From the NCBI RefSeq assembly GCF_018069925.1, contig NZ_JAGPXB010000009.1, positions 1 through 64,000 on the forward strand: a stretch of 64,000 bases of DNA, read 5' to 3'. Position 1 is the stretch's first letter. Each line of letters starts with the position of its first letter. Origin of the DNA: Flavobacterium erciyesense (GTDB lineage: Bacteria; Bacteroidota; Bacteroidia; Flavobacteriales; Flavobacteriaceae). Below the pieces are notes generated by a model, which saw nothing but the letters and a program-made list of their open reading frames with translations, was not told where the DNA came from and searched no databases. The position numbers were made by a program, and so were the translations under genes. Shown piece after piece: positions 54,363 to 63,539 of the stretch.

Positions 54363-55064
54363 ATGCGTTTCACTATCCTTGGTTTTTTGCTTTTGTCGTT
54401 TTGTAAACTGTATTCGCAGGCTGATGTCGTGGCAGCAGATAGTCTCGTTGTTAAAGTAGATTCTTTATACCGTGAGGATCAATTTTATTTTAGCTTGACT
54501 TATAATACGCTTTCTAAAAAACCAAATGGGGTGAGTCAAAGTAAATTTTCATCTGGAATTTCTTTTGGTTTTTTGCGTGATATGCCCATTTCAAAAAAAA
54601 GACAAATAGCTGTTGCGACAGGTTTGGGTTTTACTTATAACAATTACAATCAAAATTTAGCCATATCAGGCAGTGCACAAAATCCATCTTATGAAGTTAT
54701 TGGTGCAAACACAGCTTTTGATAAAAATAAAATTTCGACTTTAACCATTGATGTGCCTTTAGAGTTCAGATGGCGTACTTCAACGTACGAAAGTCATAAG
54801 TTTTGGCGCATTTACAGCGGATTAAAATTTAGTTATTTACTGCTGGATAACGCTATTTTTAATGGAGCTACGGGTGATACTAAAATTTCTGGTAATAAAG
54901 ATTTTAACAAACTACAGTACGGAGCGTACTTAAGCGCCGGTTACAATACGATCAACTTGTACGTTTATTATGGTTTGAATCCTTTGTTGGAGGCGCAAAC
55001 CACAACAGCAGAATCTTTTGCATTACAGGCTCTCAATTTTGGAGTCATTTTTTATATTTTATAG
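54363..55064 (+). CDS. Outer-membrane beta-barrel protein (porin/PorT-like)
   Basis: 233 residues with a signal peptide (cleavage near CKLYSQAD). Amphipathic strands with aromatic girdle residues run through the chain (QFYFSLTYNTL, QIAVATGLGFTYNNYNQNL, FWRIYSGLKFSYLLL), and the protein ends LNFGVIFYIL. About 8-10 strands would fit. The resemblance to PorT-family proteins is in general pattern only, so a T9SS role is not claimed. The last 6 bases overlap the stop region of the convergent membrane-protein gene. Confidence 0.75.
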   Translation: MRFTILGFLLLSFCKLYSQADVVAADSLVVKVDSLYREDQFYFSLTYNTLSKKPNGVSQSKFSSGISFGFLRDMPISKKRQIAVATGLGFTYNNYNQNLAISGSAQNPSYEVIGANTAFDKNKISTLTIDVPLEFRWRTSTYESHKFWRIYSGLKFSYLLLDNAIFNGATGDTKISGNKDFNKLQYGAYLSAGYNTINLYVYYGLNPLLEAQTTTAESFALQALNFGVIFYIL

Positions 55065-55670
55065 CCATAAGTTCAATAGTAGTAGCTGCGGAATTGACCC
55101 TATAAAAAATCCAATCACCAATTCTTTATATGTATGCGCATTCATTTCTAAGCGAGAGGAGGCTACCAAGCCATTCGTGACAATAAGTAATGCAATCAAA
55201 AAAGTGTATGGTATTTGAAAATGCATGCTGCATCCGATTATAAAAACGGTCAATGAACTAATTCCTATCAGATGTAAACTAGCTTTTACTCGTATAAAAA
55301 GTAAAAGTAATGCGATTAAACTACTCAAAAGACCACCCAATAAAAAAAAGTGAAACTCAGGATATTCAACAATGGTAATGTTTTTTTTGATTAACAACAG
55401 CAGTAAAAAACAATGTAATACGAGTGGAATTTTTCGTTCTCCGATGTTTTTTGCCATTATAGATTTTATCTGCCCGCTGGCTCGCAGCAAAAAGTAGGCA
55501 ACTATGGGTAGTAATACCGTAGTTACAAGGACTTGTCCAAAAACAAATAGTTTTTGAGTTGTAGAAAAATCAAGATCAGTCCCGAAGAAATAGAACAACG
55601 CAGCCATTGCCGGTATAAATATCGGGTGAAAAAGATAGGAAAATAGCGGAAGTATTTTTTTTAAAGTCAT
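55059..55670 (-). CDS. Integral membrane protein with PAP2-like C-terminal motif
   Basis: 203 residues from the ATG at 55670. A TTG-started form to 55718 is rejected because the TTG and intervening bases look like the promoter. Six hydrophobic helices span the chain. Near the C-terminus SSRLEMNAHTYKELVIGFFIGSIPQ recalls the SR...H...D motif 3 of PAP2 phosphatases, but the position of the usual Asp is Glu-Leu here and the earlier KxxxxxxRP and PSGH motifs are not evident. It may be a degenerate or distant PAP2 relative. It lies back to back with the MurF-Alr gene. Confidence 0.75.
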   Translation of the reverse strand: MTLKKILPLFSYLFHPIFIPAMAALFYFFGTDLDFSTTQKLFVFGQVLVTTVLLPIVAYFLLRASGQIKSIMAKNIGERKIPLVLHCFLLLLLIKKNITIVEYPEFHFFLLGGLLSSLIALLLLFIRVKASLHLIGISSLTVFIIGCSMHFQIPYTFLIALLIVTNGLVASSRLEMNAHTYKELVIGFFIGSIPQLLLLNLWL

Positions 55671-55683
55671 TTTGGTCAAAAAA

Positions 55684-55691
55684 CAAATATA
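55684..55691 (-). promoter_or_regulatory. -7 element for the PAP2-like membrane protein gene, very short leader
   Basis: Minus-strand TATATTTG matches TAnnTTTG and is only 13 bases from the ATG at 55670, implying a leader of a few bases. TTG at 55716-55718 could be the -33 element at a rather long spacing of 24. Confidence 0.55.
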
Positions 55692-55857
55692 ACGAAAGTC
55701 AAATGATTGGCAGTCCAACTCGAATCAGTTTAACAATTGGTAAACTATTTTTTTTAAAGGTACTGATTCATTTAATCCTAAAAAGAATGGTATTTTTGAC
55801 TATATTTTGATTGGCTTTTTCGCCTTTTAACTTAGATTTTTATAATCCTTGCTACTC

Positions 55858-58302
55858 ATGAATTCAAATTCGTTACCGATCGCTTTTCAAATAACCAAAA
55901 AAGGTATTGTAACCGCTGATGGCTTGCTGTTAGATCATATTTCAATCGATAGTAGATCACTTCAAAATGGTAAGCAAACACTGTTTTTTGCATTGACAGG
56001 AAGTAATAATGATGCGCATCAATACATACCTGATTTGATCCAACAAGGGGTACAGCATTTTGTGGTTCAGCATATCTCGCCTGAGTATAAAAATTCAGCT
56101 CACTTTTATGTCGTGCAGGACACGCGAAAGGCTTTGCAAGAAGTGGCAGCGCAGTATCGTGCACTTTTTCATTTTCCTGTAATTGGTATCACGGGAAGCA
56201 ACGGAAAAACAATCGTAAAAGAATGGCTGAATTTTTTATTGAGCCCTGATTTTAATGTTATTCGAAGCCCAAAGAGTTATAACTCGCAAATTGGAGTGCC
56301 ATTATCGGTATTAGGAATTAACGAAAAACACAATCTAGGAATTTTTGAAGCCGGAATTTCTACCATAAATGAAATGCAACAATTGCAGCAAATTGTGCAA
56401 CCTACGATTGGCGTTCTCACGAATATTGGCTCGGCTCATGACGAAGGATTTACAAGTCGTGAACAAAAAATTATCGAAAAACTACAACTTTTTAAAAATG
56501 CTGAGGTACTTATTTACAACAAAAACTCAGTTGTTGATTTGTATCTTCCAAAAAATATAAAAGCACTTTCATGGAGTTTTGAAGATGCTGCTGCAAATGT
56601 GTTTTTGTCAAAAAAAACAATGCAAGCGGGAACACAACTTAGCGTGAGTCAGGGAGTAATTCAGTTTGAAGTGGATATCCCTTTTCAAGATGAGGCTTCC
56701 ATCGAAAATGCAGTTTCAGCCTTGATGGTTTTATTGCATTTAAATTATGATGCAGCAACTATACGACAACGAATGGCCTTGCTGTACCCGGTTGAAATGC
56801 GTTTGAAAGTTAAAAACGGTATCAACAATTGCAGCTTAATTGACGATAGTTACAGTTCTGATTACCAATCGTTGAAAATTGCGTTGGATTTTTTAGAAAG
56901 TCAAAAGCAATACCAAAAGAAAACCATCATTTTATCAGATATTTTCCAGAGCGGATTGTCGCAAGAGGAGCTGTATGAAAAAGTGGCCAAGTTAATTGTG
57001 GCGCATAAAATAGATCGTGTAATTGGTATTGGAACAACTATTTCAGCGTTTCAAAATCAGTTTAGTCAAGCCACTGTTTATCCCGATACATCTTCGTTTA
57101 TTGCCGATTTTGAGCAGCTTGATTTTTCGAACGAAACTATTTTGATAAAAGGAGCGCGCTCTTTTGCCTTTGAAGAAATTGTGCATTTGCTCGAGGAGAA
57201 AACCCATGAAACCGTACTCGAAATTAATCTAAATGCCATAACACACAATTTGAATTTTTTTAAATCAAAGTTACAAGCTGATGTTAAAGTAATGGTGATG
57301 GTCAAAGCTTTTGGCTACGGAAACGGAGGTCTTGAAATTGCCAAATTATTAGAATTCAATAAGGTGAATTACCTTGGTGTAGCTTTTGCCGATGAGGGAA
57401 TAGCGCTTAAAAATGGCGGAATTAAAGTGCCAATTATGGTCTTAAATCCAGAGAGTACTAGCTTTTCAGCGATTATTCAGCATGGTATTGAGCCTGAGAT
57501 TTATTCTTTAAAAGGGCTACAGGCATTTTTAAAATTAGCCAAACAAAAAGACTTAAGTCATTTTCCAATTCACATCAAGATCGATACTGGAATGCACCGC
57601 TTGGGTTTTGAGAAAGACACAATACCTGATTTAATAGCTGCTTTGCGCGATAACGAACACGTGACCGTAAAAAGTATTTTATCCCATTTAGCCACAAGCG
57701 ATGATCCAAAACACTTTGATTTTGTAAACCAACAAATTGCCCTTTTTGACGAATTGTCAACTCAAATTTGCAATGAATTAAATATAAAACCATTACGTCA
57801 TATTTTGAATACCTCCGGAATTAGTAATTTTCCAAATGCGCAGTTTGATATGGTACGCCTAGGAATAGGTTTGTATGGTGTTTCAAATGATCCTGAAGAA
57901 CAAAAACAATTAGAAAACGTAGGAACATTAAAATCGATTATTTCACAAATCAGAACCATTTCAGCAGGTGAGAGCGTAGGTTATGGCAGACGATTTATGG
58001 CTGCGTTACCTACAAAAATTGCCACCATTCCGATAGGATATGCCGACGGAATCTCCAGAGCGTGGGGAAATGAAGTAGGCCATGTTTTGATTAAAAATAA
58101 AAAAGCACCTATTGTAGGCAGTGTTTGTATGGATATGCTAATGGTAAACGTAACCGATATTGACTGTTCAGAAGGCGATGTGGCTGTTATTTTTGGTGAA
58201 AATTTATCGGTGACTTACATCGCTAATCGTTTAAATACTATAGCATACGAGGTATTAACCGCCATTTCGCAACGAGTAAAAAGAGTGTTTTATCGTATTT
58301 AG
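55858..58302 (+). CDS. Bifunctional UDP-MurNAc-tripeptide:D-Ala-D-Ala ligase / alanine racemase (MurF-Alr)
   Basis: 814 residues from the ATG at 55858 (the TTG 9 bases upstream is not preferred). The MurF half (1-~450) carries the ATP-binding loop GITGSNGKTIVKEWL, SPKSYNSQIGVP and DDSYSSDYQSLKIALDF. The alanine racemase half (about 455-814) has the PLP lysine in MVKAFGYGNGG, IKIDTGMHRLGF, and the catalytic Tyr region in IPIGYADGISRAWGN. Together they make D-Ala and attach D-Ala-D-Ala to the peptidoglycan precursor. The fusion is common in Bacteroidota. The lysine motif reads AFGYGNGG instead of the usual ANAYGHG. TATTTTTG at 55791-55798 may be its -7 element. Confidence 0.95.
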   Translation: MNSNSLPIAFQITKKGIVTADGLLLDHISIDSRSLQNGKQTLFFALTGSNNDAHQYIPDLIQQGVQHFVVQHISPEYKNSAHFYVVQDTRKALQEVAAQYRALFHFPVIGITGSNGKTIVKEWLNFLLSPDFNVIRSPKSYNSQIGVPLSVLGINEKHNLGIFEAGISTINEMQQLQQIVQPTIGVLTNIGSAHDEGFTSREQKIIEKLQLFKNAEVLIYNKNSVVDLYLPKNIKALSWSFEDAAANVFLSKKTMQAGTQLSVSQGVIQFEVDIPFQDEASIENAVSALMVLLHLNYDAATIRQRMALLYPVEMRLKVKNGINNCSLIDDSYSSDYQSLKIALDFLESQKQYQKKTIILSDIFQSGLSQEELYEKVAKLIVAHKIDRVIGIGTTISAFQNQFSQATVYPDTSSFIADFEQLDFSNETILIKGARSFAFEEIVHLLEEKTHETVLEINLNAITHNLNFFKSKLQADVKVMVMVKAFGYGNGGLEIAKLLEFNKVNYLGVAFADEGIALKNGGIKVPIMVLNPESTSFSAIIQHGIEPEIYSLKGLQAFLKLAKQKDLSHFPIHIKIDTGMHRLGFEKDTIPDLIAALRDNEHVTVKSILSHLATSDDPKHFDFVNQQIALFDELSTQICNELNIKPLRHILNTSGISNFPNAQFDMVRLGIGLYGVSNDPEEQKQLENVGTLKSIISQIRTISAGESVGYGRRFMAALPTKIATIPIGYADGISRAWGNEVGHVLIKNKKAPIVGSVCMDMLMVNVTDIDCSEGDVAVIFGENLSVTYIANRLNTIAYEVLTAISQRVKRVFYRI

Positions 58303-58389
58303 TTATTTTTTTGTTAAATTTTTCTAGGTTAATGTTAAAATTTTAACTAAGTTCGTTTTTCAAATAAACTTAACTTAAAAACATTTTCT

Positions 58390-58806
58390 ATGGGATTTTT
58401 TAGTGATTTCAAAGCATCTTTAATGAAAGGTGACGTACTTAGCCTTGCCACAGCAGTAGTAATGGGCGGTGCATTTGGTAAAATTGTAGGATCAGCGGTT
58501 GATGATGTAATCATGCCAATTGTAGGTTTACTTACTGGTGGTATCGATTTTACACAGAAATTTGTGACTCTTGATGGTAACTCTTATGCTGATTTGGCTG
58601 CGGCTAAAACAGCGGGTGCAGCAGTGATCACTTACGGTAACTTGGTACAAGCAATTATCAATTTTGTGATTATTGCGTTCTTTATTTTTGTAGTTTTAAG
58701 AGCTGCTGAAAAAGCAAAGAAAAAAGAAGTTGCAGCTCCTGCAGCTCCAGCTGGACCAACGCAAGAAGAATTATTAACGCAAATTAGAGACTTGTTAAAA
58801 AAATAA
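58390..58806 (+). CDS. mscL: Large-conductance mechanosensitive channel MscL
   Basis: 138 residues, typical length. The N-terminal amphipathic segment and first helix read [20 protein letters not shown] and [21 protein letters not shown]. The second helix follows near residue 85-105 ([19 protein letters not shown]). An Ala/Pro-rich linker and a short C-terminal coiled coil ([14 protein letters not shown]) complete the protein. It forms a homopentameric pore in the inner membrane that opens under osmotic downshock. It is a single-gene unit closed by the terminator just after it. Confidence 0.95.
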   Translation: MGFFSDFKASLMKGDVLSLATAVVMGGAFGKIVGSAVDDVIMPIVGLLTGGIDFTQKFVTLDGNSYADLAAAKTAGAAVITYGNLVQAIINFVIIAFFIFVVLRAAEKAKKKEVAAPAAPAGPTQEELLTQIRDLLKK

Positions 58807-58832
58807 TTTCCGCTACATTATATATTCTAACT

Positions 58833-58862
58833 AAACCGCCACGTAATTGTGGCGGTTTTTCT
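58833..58862 (+). terminator. Terminator after mscL
   Basis: AAACCGCCAC (58833-58842) and GTGGCGGTTT (58849-58858) form a perfect 10-bp stem with a 6-base loop, followed by T residues. Confidence 0.92.
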
Positions 58863-58943
58863 TTGCGATATATTGATCAGTAAAACCAACTAAATTTTTC
58901 TCTAGTCATATGTACCAAAAAGTCAATAGTTTTTCTTTTTATG

Positions 58944-59041
58944 GCGTTTCCCGCCGCGGCGGGTCGGGCTTTTCGTTGCAATCTTTTTTCGGCTAAAAAG
59001 CCTCAAAAAGGATTTCCACTTCAATCCCTAACGCAACGCGC
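58944..59041. repeat. Intergenic repeat element (type R1) with a perfect GC palindrome
   Basis: Contains the 14-bp palindrome CCCGCCGCGGCGGG (58950-58963), then GTCGGGCTTTTCGTTGC, AATCTTTTTTCGGCT, a short hairpin (GGCT...AGCC), CAAAAAGGATTTCC and TTCAATCCCTAACGC. The order AATCTTTT / hairpin / AAAAAGGAT matches the element between sucA and sucB. GC content is far above its surroundings. Confidence 0.75.
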
Positions 59042-59083
59042 AGTCAAAAAGTTGAATCGAATAAAAAAACAATGATTTTCTCC

Positions 59084-59161
59084 GCCACAGATTTCACTGA
59101 TTAGCACAGATTAATTCGTTTAGTAATTTTAGAAATCTTCTCAATCCTCCTAATCTGTGGC
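59084..59161. repeat. Intergenic repeat element (type R2), copy a
   Basis: GCCACAGATT at the left end and AATCTGTGGC at the right end form a 10-bp inverted repeat enclosing about 58 bases. The inner part starts TCAC.GATTA.CACAGA, shared with copy b at 59238. Confidence 0.8.
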
Positions 59162-59237
59162 AAAACTCTTTTTAATAATTTAGGTAAATGTCTACCGGCT
59201 CAAATAAAAGCAAAAAATTTAATGTCAAATTTTCTCC

Positions 59238-59297
59238 GCCACAGATTTCACGGATTAACACAGAATAGTTCGTTGTGAAATTTGAGAAATCTGTGGC
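59238..59297. repeat. Intergenic repeat element (type R2), copy b
   Basis: The same terminal inverted repeat GCCACAGATT...AATCTGTGGC, 60 bases overall, and the same inner TCACGGATTAACACAGA. The ~770 bases between mscL and asd hold the mscL terminator, one R1 copy, these two R2 copies and the asd promoter, and no gene. Confidence 0.8.
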
Positions 59298-59516
59298 AAA
59301 ATTCGATGGATTTCGATCATATATCTTTGGCGTTATTTAAATTCCTTTATTTACTTAATTTTCTTAATGGTTCAAGAAATTCAAAAGACCTGTTGATTAG
59401 CCGTTTCATTGGTATAGAGTGTTTTTTTTCAATAACTTTAGTTTTGTTGATTGACAAATAGTGATTAATCCAGAAATGTTATAAATCAAACATTTTGTTA
59501 TTTTTTGTGAATGCAA

Positions 59517-59546
59517 TTGTGGTACAGTCAATAATGTTTACTTTTG
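59517..59546 (+). promoter_or_regulatory. Promoter of the aspartate-semialdehyde dehydrogenase gene
   Basis: TTG (59517-59519), a 19-base spacer and TACTTTTG (59539-59546) match the Bacteroidota pattern well. The ATG at 59581 is 34 bases beyond the -7 element. Confidence 0.75.
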
Positions 59547-59580
59547 TCCTTTAAATGTAATACTCAATCAAAAATATACT

Positions 59581-60576
59581 ATGAAAATAGCAGTTGTTGG
59601 TGCCACCGGAATGGTAGGTGAAGTGATGTTAAAAGTGCTTGCAGAGCGCAATTTTATTGGAGCAACAGACGAATTAATTCTTGTGGCTTCTGAACGTTCT
59701 GTAGGGAAAGAAATTGCTTTTAACGGAAAAAATTATACAGTAGTTGGTTTGCAAACTGCAGTAGATTTAAAAGCGGATATTGCTTTGTTTTCGGCTGGAG
59801 GAGAAACTTCTTTAGAGTGGGCTCCAAAATTTGCAGCAGCAGGAACTACCGTAATTGATAACTCTTCTGCTTGGAGAATGGATCCAACTAAAAAACTGAT
59901 TGTACCTGAAATCAACGCTGACCAACTTACGGCTGATGACAAAATCATCGCCAATCCAAATTGCTCTACTATTCAAATGGTGTTGGTGTTAGCGCCATTA
60001 CACCGTAAATACAATATCAAACGTGTAATTGTTTCTACTTACCAATCGATCACCGGAACAGGAGTAAAAGCGGTGCAACAATTAGAGAACGAGTACGCAG
60101 GAGTGCAAGGCGATATGGCTTATAAATATCCAATTCATAGAAATGCTATCCCACAATGCGACTCTTTCGAAGAGAACGGATACACTAAAGAAGAAATGAA
60201 ATTGGTGCGCGAAACCAAAAAGATTTTAAGTGATAATACGATTGCTGTAACAGCTACTGCAGTACGTGTTCCTGTTGTAGGCGGTCACAGTGAGGCGGTA
60301 AATGTAGAGTTTTCAAATGATTTTGATTTGAGCGAAGTACGTTCTATTTTACACCAAACCGATGGTGTAGTACTTCAAGATAATATCGATGCATTTACTT
60401 ATCCAATGCCGTTGTATGCTGAAGGTAAAGATGCTGTTTTTGTGGGTAGAATTCGTCGTGACGAAAGCCAAGAAAACACTTTAAATATGTGGATCGTTGC
60501 GGACAACTTGCGTAAAGGTGCTGCGACAAATACCATTCAAATTGCTGAATATTTAGTTGCCAATAAATTAGTATAA
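59581..60576 (+). CDS. asd: Aspartate-semialdehyde dehydrogenase
   Basis: 331 residues. It reduces aspartyl phosphate to aspartate semialdehyde for lysine/diaminopimelate, threonine and methionine synthesis. The NADP-binding VVGATGMVGEVMLK is at the N-terminus. The catalytic Cys is in IANPNCSTIQM (near 130), and the substrate-binding region includes STYQSITGTGVKAVQQLENE and the His of VPVVGGHSEAVNVEF. The protein is cytoplasmic and full length. A good promoter lies 34 bases upstream. Confidence 0.96.
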   Translation: MKIAVVGATGMVGEVMLKVLAERNFIGATDELILVASERSVGKEIAFNGKNYTVVGLQTAVDLKADIALFSAGGETSLEWAPKFAAAGTTVIDNSSAWRMDPTKKLIVPEINADQLTADDKIIANPNCSTIQMVLVLAPLHRKYNIKRVIVSTYQSITGTGVKAVQQLENEYAGVQGDMAYKYPIHRNAIPQCDSFEENGYTKEEMKLVRETKKILSDNTIAVTATAVRVPVVGGHSEAVNVEFSNDFDLSEVRSILHQTDGVVLQDNIDAFTYPMPLYAEGKDAVFVGRIRRDESQENTLNMWIVADNLRKGAATNTIQIAEYLVANKLV

Positions 60577-60589
60577 AACACAATTTGAT

Positions 60590-60625
60590 CACATTTGATT
60601 AGCAAAATTGTTAAATGTGTCTCTT
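60590..60625 (+). terminator. Possible weak terminator after asd
   Basis: CACATTT (60590-60596) pairs with AAATGTG (60613-60619) across a 16-base loop, followed by TCTCTTTTT. The stem is AT-rich and short, so this is tentative. Confidence 0.4.
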
Positions 60626-60705
60626 TTTATTGCGATTTTAGAATCCATTTGTTAAAGCAAAGTTTATATTTTGTGAAAACAAATGGATTTCTGTTTTAGG
60701 ATTGT

Positions 60706-60713
60706 TATATTTG
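60706..60713 (+). promoter_or_regulatory. -7 element almost abutting the start codon (possible leaderless mRNA)
   Basis: TATATTTG matches TAnnTTTG perfectly and ends six bases before the ATG at 60720. Transcription starting about 7 bases downstream would begin at or next to the start codon. A -33 element is not clear. Confidence 0.55.
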
Positions 60714-60719
60714 CCCACC

Positions 60720-61064
60720 ATGAAAAACAAGTTTTCTATAGTAAGTCTCGTGCTCACCGTGACAGTATTGTGCTCAATGCTGTTTCAATCTGTGCACAAA
60801 TACGAGCATATAGCTACACAACTTGCGGAGATTCATTGTACACATGAAAAAAAATCAGCTACTGAAATCACACACCAACATAATGGTTATGATTTTTGTG
60901 GTATTTGCGATTTTAAAGTAAGTTGTTTTACTTTTTTATTTCCATCTAAAATTTCAATTGAAAACTTTGATTTAGTAACACAAAAAACTGCGGTTACTTC
61001 TTCTAACATAAACAGTTTCTATAAAGGAAGCCTTTTTGCGCTTCGAGCACCACCTTTGTCTTAG
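60720..61064 (+). CDS. Small exported Cys/His-containing protein upstream of a TonB receptor
   Basis: 114 residues from the ATG at 60720; a TTG start at 60702 would read through the promoter. The N-terminal hydrophobic stretch (KFSIVSLVLTVTVLCSMLF) is a signal peptide or anchor. The mature part holds HKYEHIATQLAEIHCTHEKK, ITHQHNGYDFCGICDFKVSC and a C-terminal RAPPLS. The spaced His and CxxC-type Cys residues suggest metal binding, somewhat like DUF2946-type proteins beside metal receptors. It is followed at 73 bases by the receptor gene. Function in metal handling is inferred; no family was firmly recognised. Confidence 0.65.
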   Translation: MKNKFSIVSLVLTVTVLCSMLFQSVHKYEHIATQLAEIHCTHEKKSATEITHQHNGYDFCGICDFKVSCFTFLFPSKISIENFDLVTQKTAVTSSNINSFYKGSLFALRAPPLS

Positions 61065-61137
61065 AACGAATATTTATTATCATACATTTTCGAATTTAGA
61101 AAATGTATCAATCGTTTCTATATCTTGAACAAAGAAC

Positions 61138-63522
61138 ATGCACAAAAAAAGCTATCTTTTTTTCTGTATCAGTCTTTTTTGCACTATCTCATTTGCACAA
61201 AGCACTGTACGCGGAAAAATAACCTCTCAGGCCGGAACTCCGCTTGTGGGAAGTCACATTCATATTGGTAAAAAAACAGTTTCAGCTGATGCTGAGGGGA
61301 ATTATTTGCTTAAAAAACTCCCTTCAGGAAACCAAAAAATACACGTTTCGTACATTGGTTTTCAGTCGGTAGATACTTTGGTAAACCTATCAGGCGATAT
61401 TGTTTTTGATTTTGTTTTAAAAGAAAAAGCAGATAAGCTTCAAGAAGTGGTCGTGCGTCAAAAAAACAATACGCTCAACAAATCTTTGCTGGAACAAAAA
61501 ATCAAAACAGAAACTATTGAAAGATTCAGTAATCAAACCTTGGGCGAAGTGCTTAGGGAGGTGAATGGTGTTTCTAGTTTAAAAACAGGTAGCACCGTGG
61601 TAAAACCAATTATCAACGGATTGTTTGGGAGCAGAGTGCCGATAATCAACAACAATGTGCGACTCGAAGACCAGCAATGGGGAACGGAACACGCTCCTAA
61701 TTTTGATTTGAATGCCGCAGGAAAAATAACGGTAATCAAAGGTGCATCCGGATTGCAATACGGCGGAGATGCCGTTGGTGGTTTGGTTGTCATCGAGCCG
61801 CTAACCGTAAAAAAAGACACACTATTTGGAAAAACTATTTTAAATATGGTTTCCAACGGTCGCGGTGGTTCGATTAGTTCGAGTTTGCACAAAGGCAATG
61901 ACAAAGGATGGAGTTGGAATGCGTTAGGTACATTTAAGTATATGGGCGATCGCGAAACACCAACCTATGTACTTTCAAATACCGGAAATCGCGAGGCCAA
62001 TTTTTCAGGCGATGTGAAGTTCACTGCCAAAAAATACGACATTGGTGCGTATTACAGCTATTACAACACTACTATCGGAATTTTGAGTGCGTCGCATATT
62101 GGTAATGTTAATGATTTGTACAATTCGATAACCAATAAAAGGCCATCAGTTGTTAATGATTTTACTTATGCCATGCGAAACCCAAAGCAAGAGGTGCAAC
62201 ATCATTTAGCTAAGGTGAATTTTAATTACTTTCTAGACGAAACGGCATCAATCGCGGCACAATATTCTTTTCAATTCAACAAAAGATTGGAATTTGATGT
62301 TCGCAGAGGCGATTTCAATTCGCGCGCTGCTTTAGATTTGGAGTTGGCCACACACGCTATGCAAGTTGATTATAAAAAAACACTTCATGATTGGACCTTC
62401 AAATCAGGTGTGAGTAGTTCTTTTCAAAGTAATTTTGCCAATCCAGCAACGGGTATAAAACCTTTGATACCAACCTTCGATCGTTTTGAATTGGCTACGT
62501 ACGGCATTTTTAATTATGATTTTTCAGATCATTTTTCGGTAGATGCCGGAGTGCGTTATGATTTTTCGCAAACTAATGCTACCAAGTTTTATTTGAAATC
62601 AAGATGGGAGGAGCGTGGTTACGATCCTGAATTTTCAAACTTTATTGTAGGCGAACAAGGTAATCAGTGGCTTACAAAACCATCGTTTAACTTTGATAAC
62701 GTGTCGGCAAGTTTGGGCTTTCACCGCGAGTTTGAAAACGATTTGCACTGGTATGGCAATGCCAGTTTAGCAGCTAGGAATCCGAATCCGTCTGAGTTTT
62801 TCAGTGATGGATTACATCATTCTACAGGAGTTATTGAGTTGGGAGATTTGGCTTTAGACCAAGAGCAAGCCGTTAAATTATCGACCACATTCCAAAAAAA
62901 ATGGAGTCATTTTTCGGTAGAATTCAATCCGTACTTGAACAGTATTCGCAACTTTATGTTTTTACGACCAGTAGGTTTTGAAACTACGATTCGCGGTGCT
63001 TTCCCAGTGTATGATTACCAGCAAACACAAGCCAGATTGGTTGGGGTTGACTTGCAAACACAATGGAAAATTAACGAAGAATGGCAACACGGACTAATGG
63101 TTTCTTATGTAAACGGTAGGGATGTTAGCAATCGCACGGCTCTTATTGATATGCCTCCATTGGGTTTGAGCAATAAAATTCAGTTCACAAAAGCGGCTTG
63201 GCATGATTTGAAACTCGAATTAAAAAGTGAGTTGATGTTGCGTCAAAAGCAATTTCCAAACTATAATTTCACCACCAACATCATCGAAAATAATGAGTTG
63301 GTTCCCGTTGTGGTAGATATTAGTACGCCGCCTGCAGGTTACCATTTGTTGCATTTTTATTCTGAAATGACATTCAAAACATTTGGCAAAACGAGCACTA
63401 CTTTAGCATTTTCTGTTCAAAATATAGCAAACAATTCGTATCGTGATTACCTCAATAGGCAGCGGCTTTTTGCTGACGAAATGGGTAGAAACATACAACT
63501 ACAAATCAAATTTAATTATTAA
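61138..63522 (+). CDS. TonB-dependent outer-membrane receptor with CarboxypepD_reg domain
   Basis: 794 residues with a signal peptide (cleavage near ISFAQS). A CarboxypepD_reg-like domain (about 22-105, VRGKITSQAGTPLVGSHIHI) leads to a plug domain (about 115-225) with LGEVLREVNGVSSLKTGS, IINGLFGSRVPIINNNVR and ITVIKGASGLQYGGDAVGG. The barrel ends FADEMGRNIQLQIKFNY, the C-terminal aromatic outer-membrane signature. The plug reads like those of metal or siderophore receptors. It lies between the small Cys/His protein and a lipoprotein, a layout that fits metal uptake (zinc, copper or iron), but the substrate is not decided by the sequence. Confidence 0.92.
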   Translation: MHKKSYLFFCISLFCTISFAQSTVRGKITSQAGTPLVGSHIHIGKKTVSADAEGNYLLKKLPSGNQKIHVSYIGFQSVDTLVNLSGDIVFDFVLKEKADKLQEVVVRQKNNTLNKSLLEQKIKTETIERFSNQTLGEVLREVNGVSSLKTGSTVVKPIINGLFGSRVPIINNNVRLEDQQWGTEHAPNFDLNAAGKITVIKGASGLQYGGDAVGGLVVIEPLTVKKDTLFGKTILNMVSNGRGGSISSSLHKGNDKGWSWNALGTFKYMGDRETPTYVLSNTGNREANFSGDVKFTAKKYDIGAYYSYYNTTIGILSASHIGNVNDLYNSITNKRPSVVNDFTYAMRNPKQEVQHHLAKVNFNYFLDETASIAAQYSFQFNKRLEFDVRRGDFNSRAALDLELATHAMQVDYKKTLHDWTFKSGVSSSFQSNFANPATGIKPLIPTFDRFELATYGIFNYDFSDHFSVDAGVRYDFSQTNATKFYLKSRWEERGYDPEFSNFIVGEQGNQWLTKPSFNFDNVSASLGFHREFENDLHWYGNASLAARNPNPSEFFSDGLHHSTGVIELGDLALDQEQAVKLSTTFQKKWSHFSVEFNPYLNSIRNFMFLRPVGFETTIRGAFPVYDYQQTQARLVGVDLQTQWKINEEWQHGLMVSYVNGRDVSNRTALIDMPPLGLSNKIQFTKAAWHDLKLELKSELMLRQKQFPNYNFTTNIIENNELVPVVVDISTPPAGYHLLHFYSEMTFKTFGKTSTTLAFSVQNIANNSYRDYLNRQRLFADEMGRNIQLQIKFNY

Positions 63523-63539
63523 AAGTAAACACACAAAAA

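Noticed and set aside
55671-55718. TTG start extending the PAP2-like membrane protein
   Set aside because: The TTG is better read as a -33 promoter element, and TATATTTG lies between it and the ATG.
60702-60719. TTG start extending the small Cys/His protein
   Set aside because: The added codons coincide with the TATATTTG -7 element, and the ATG at 60720 opens a normal signal sequence.
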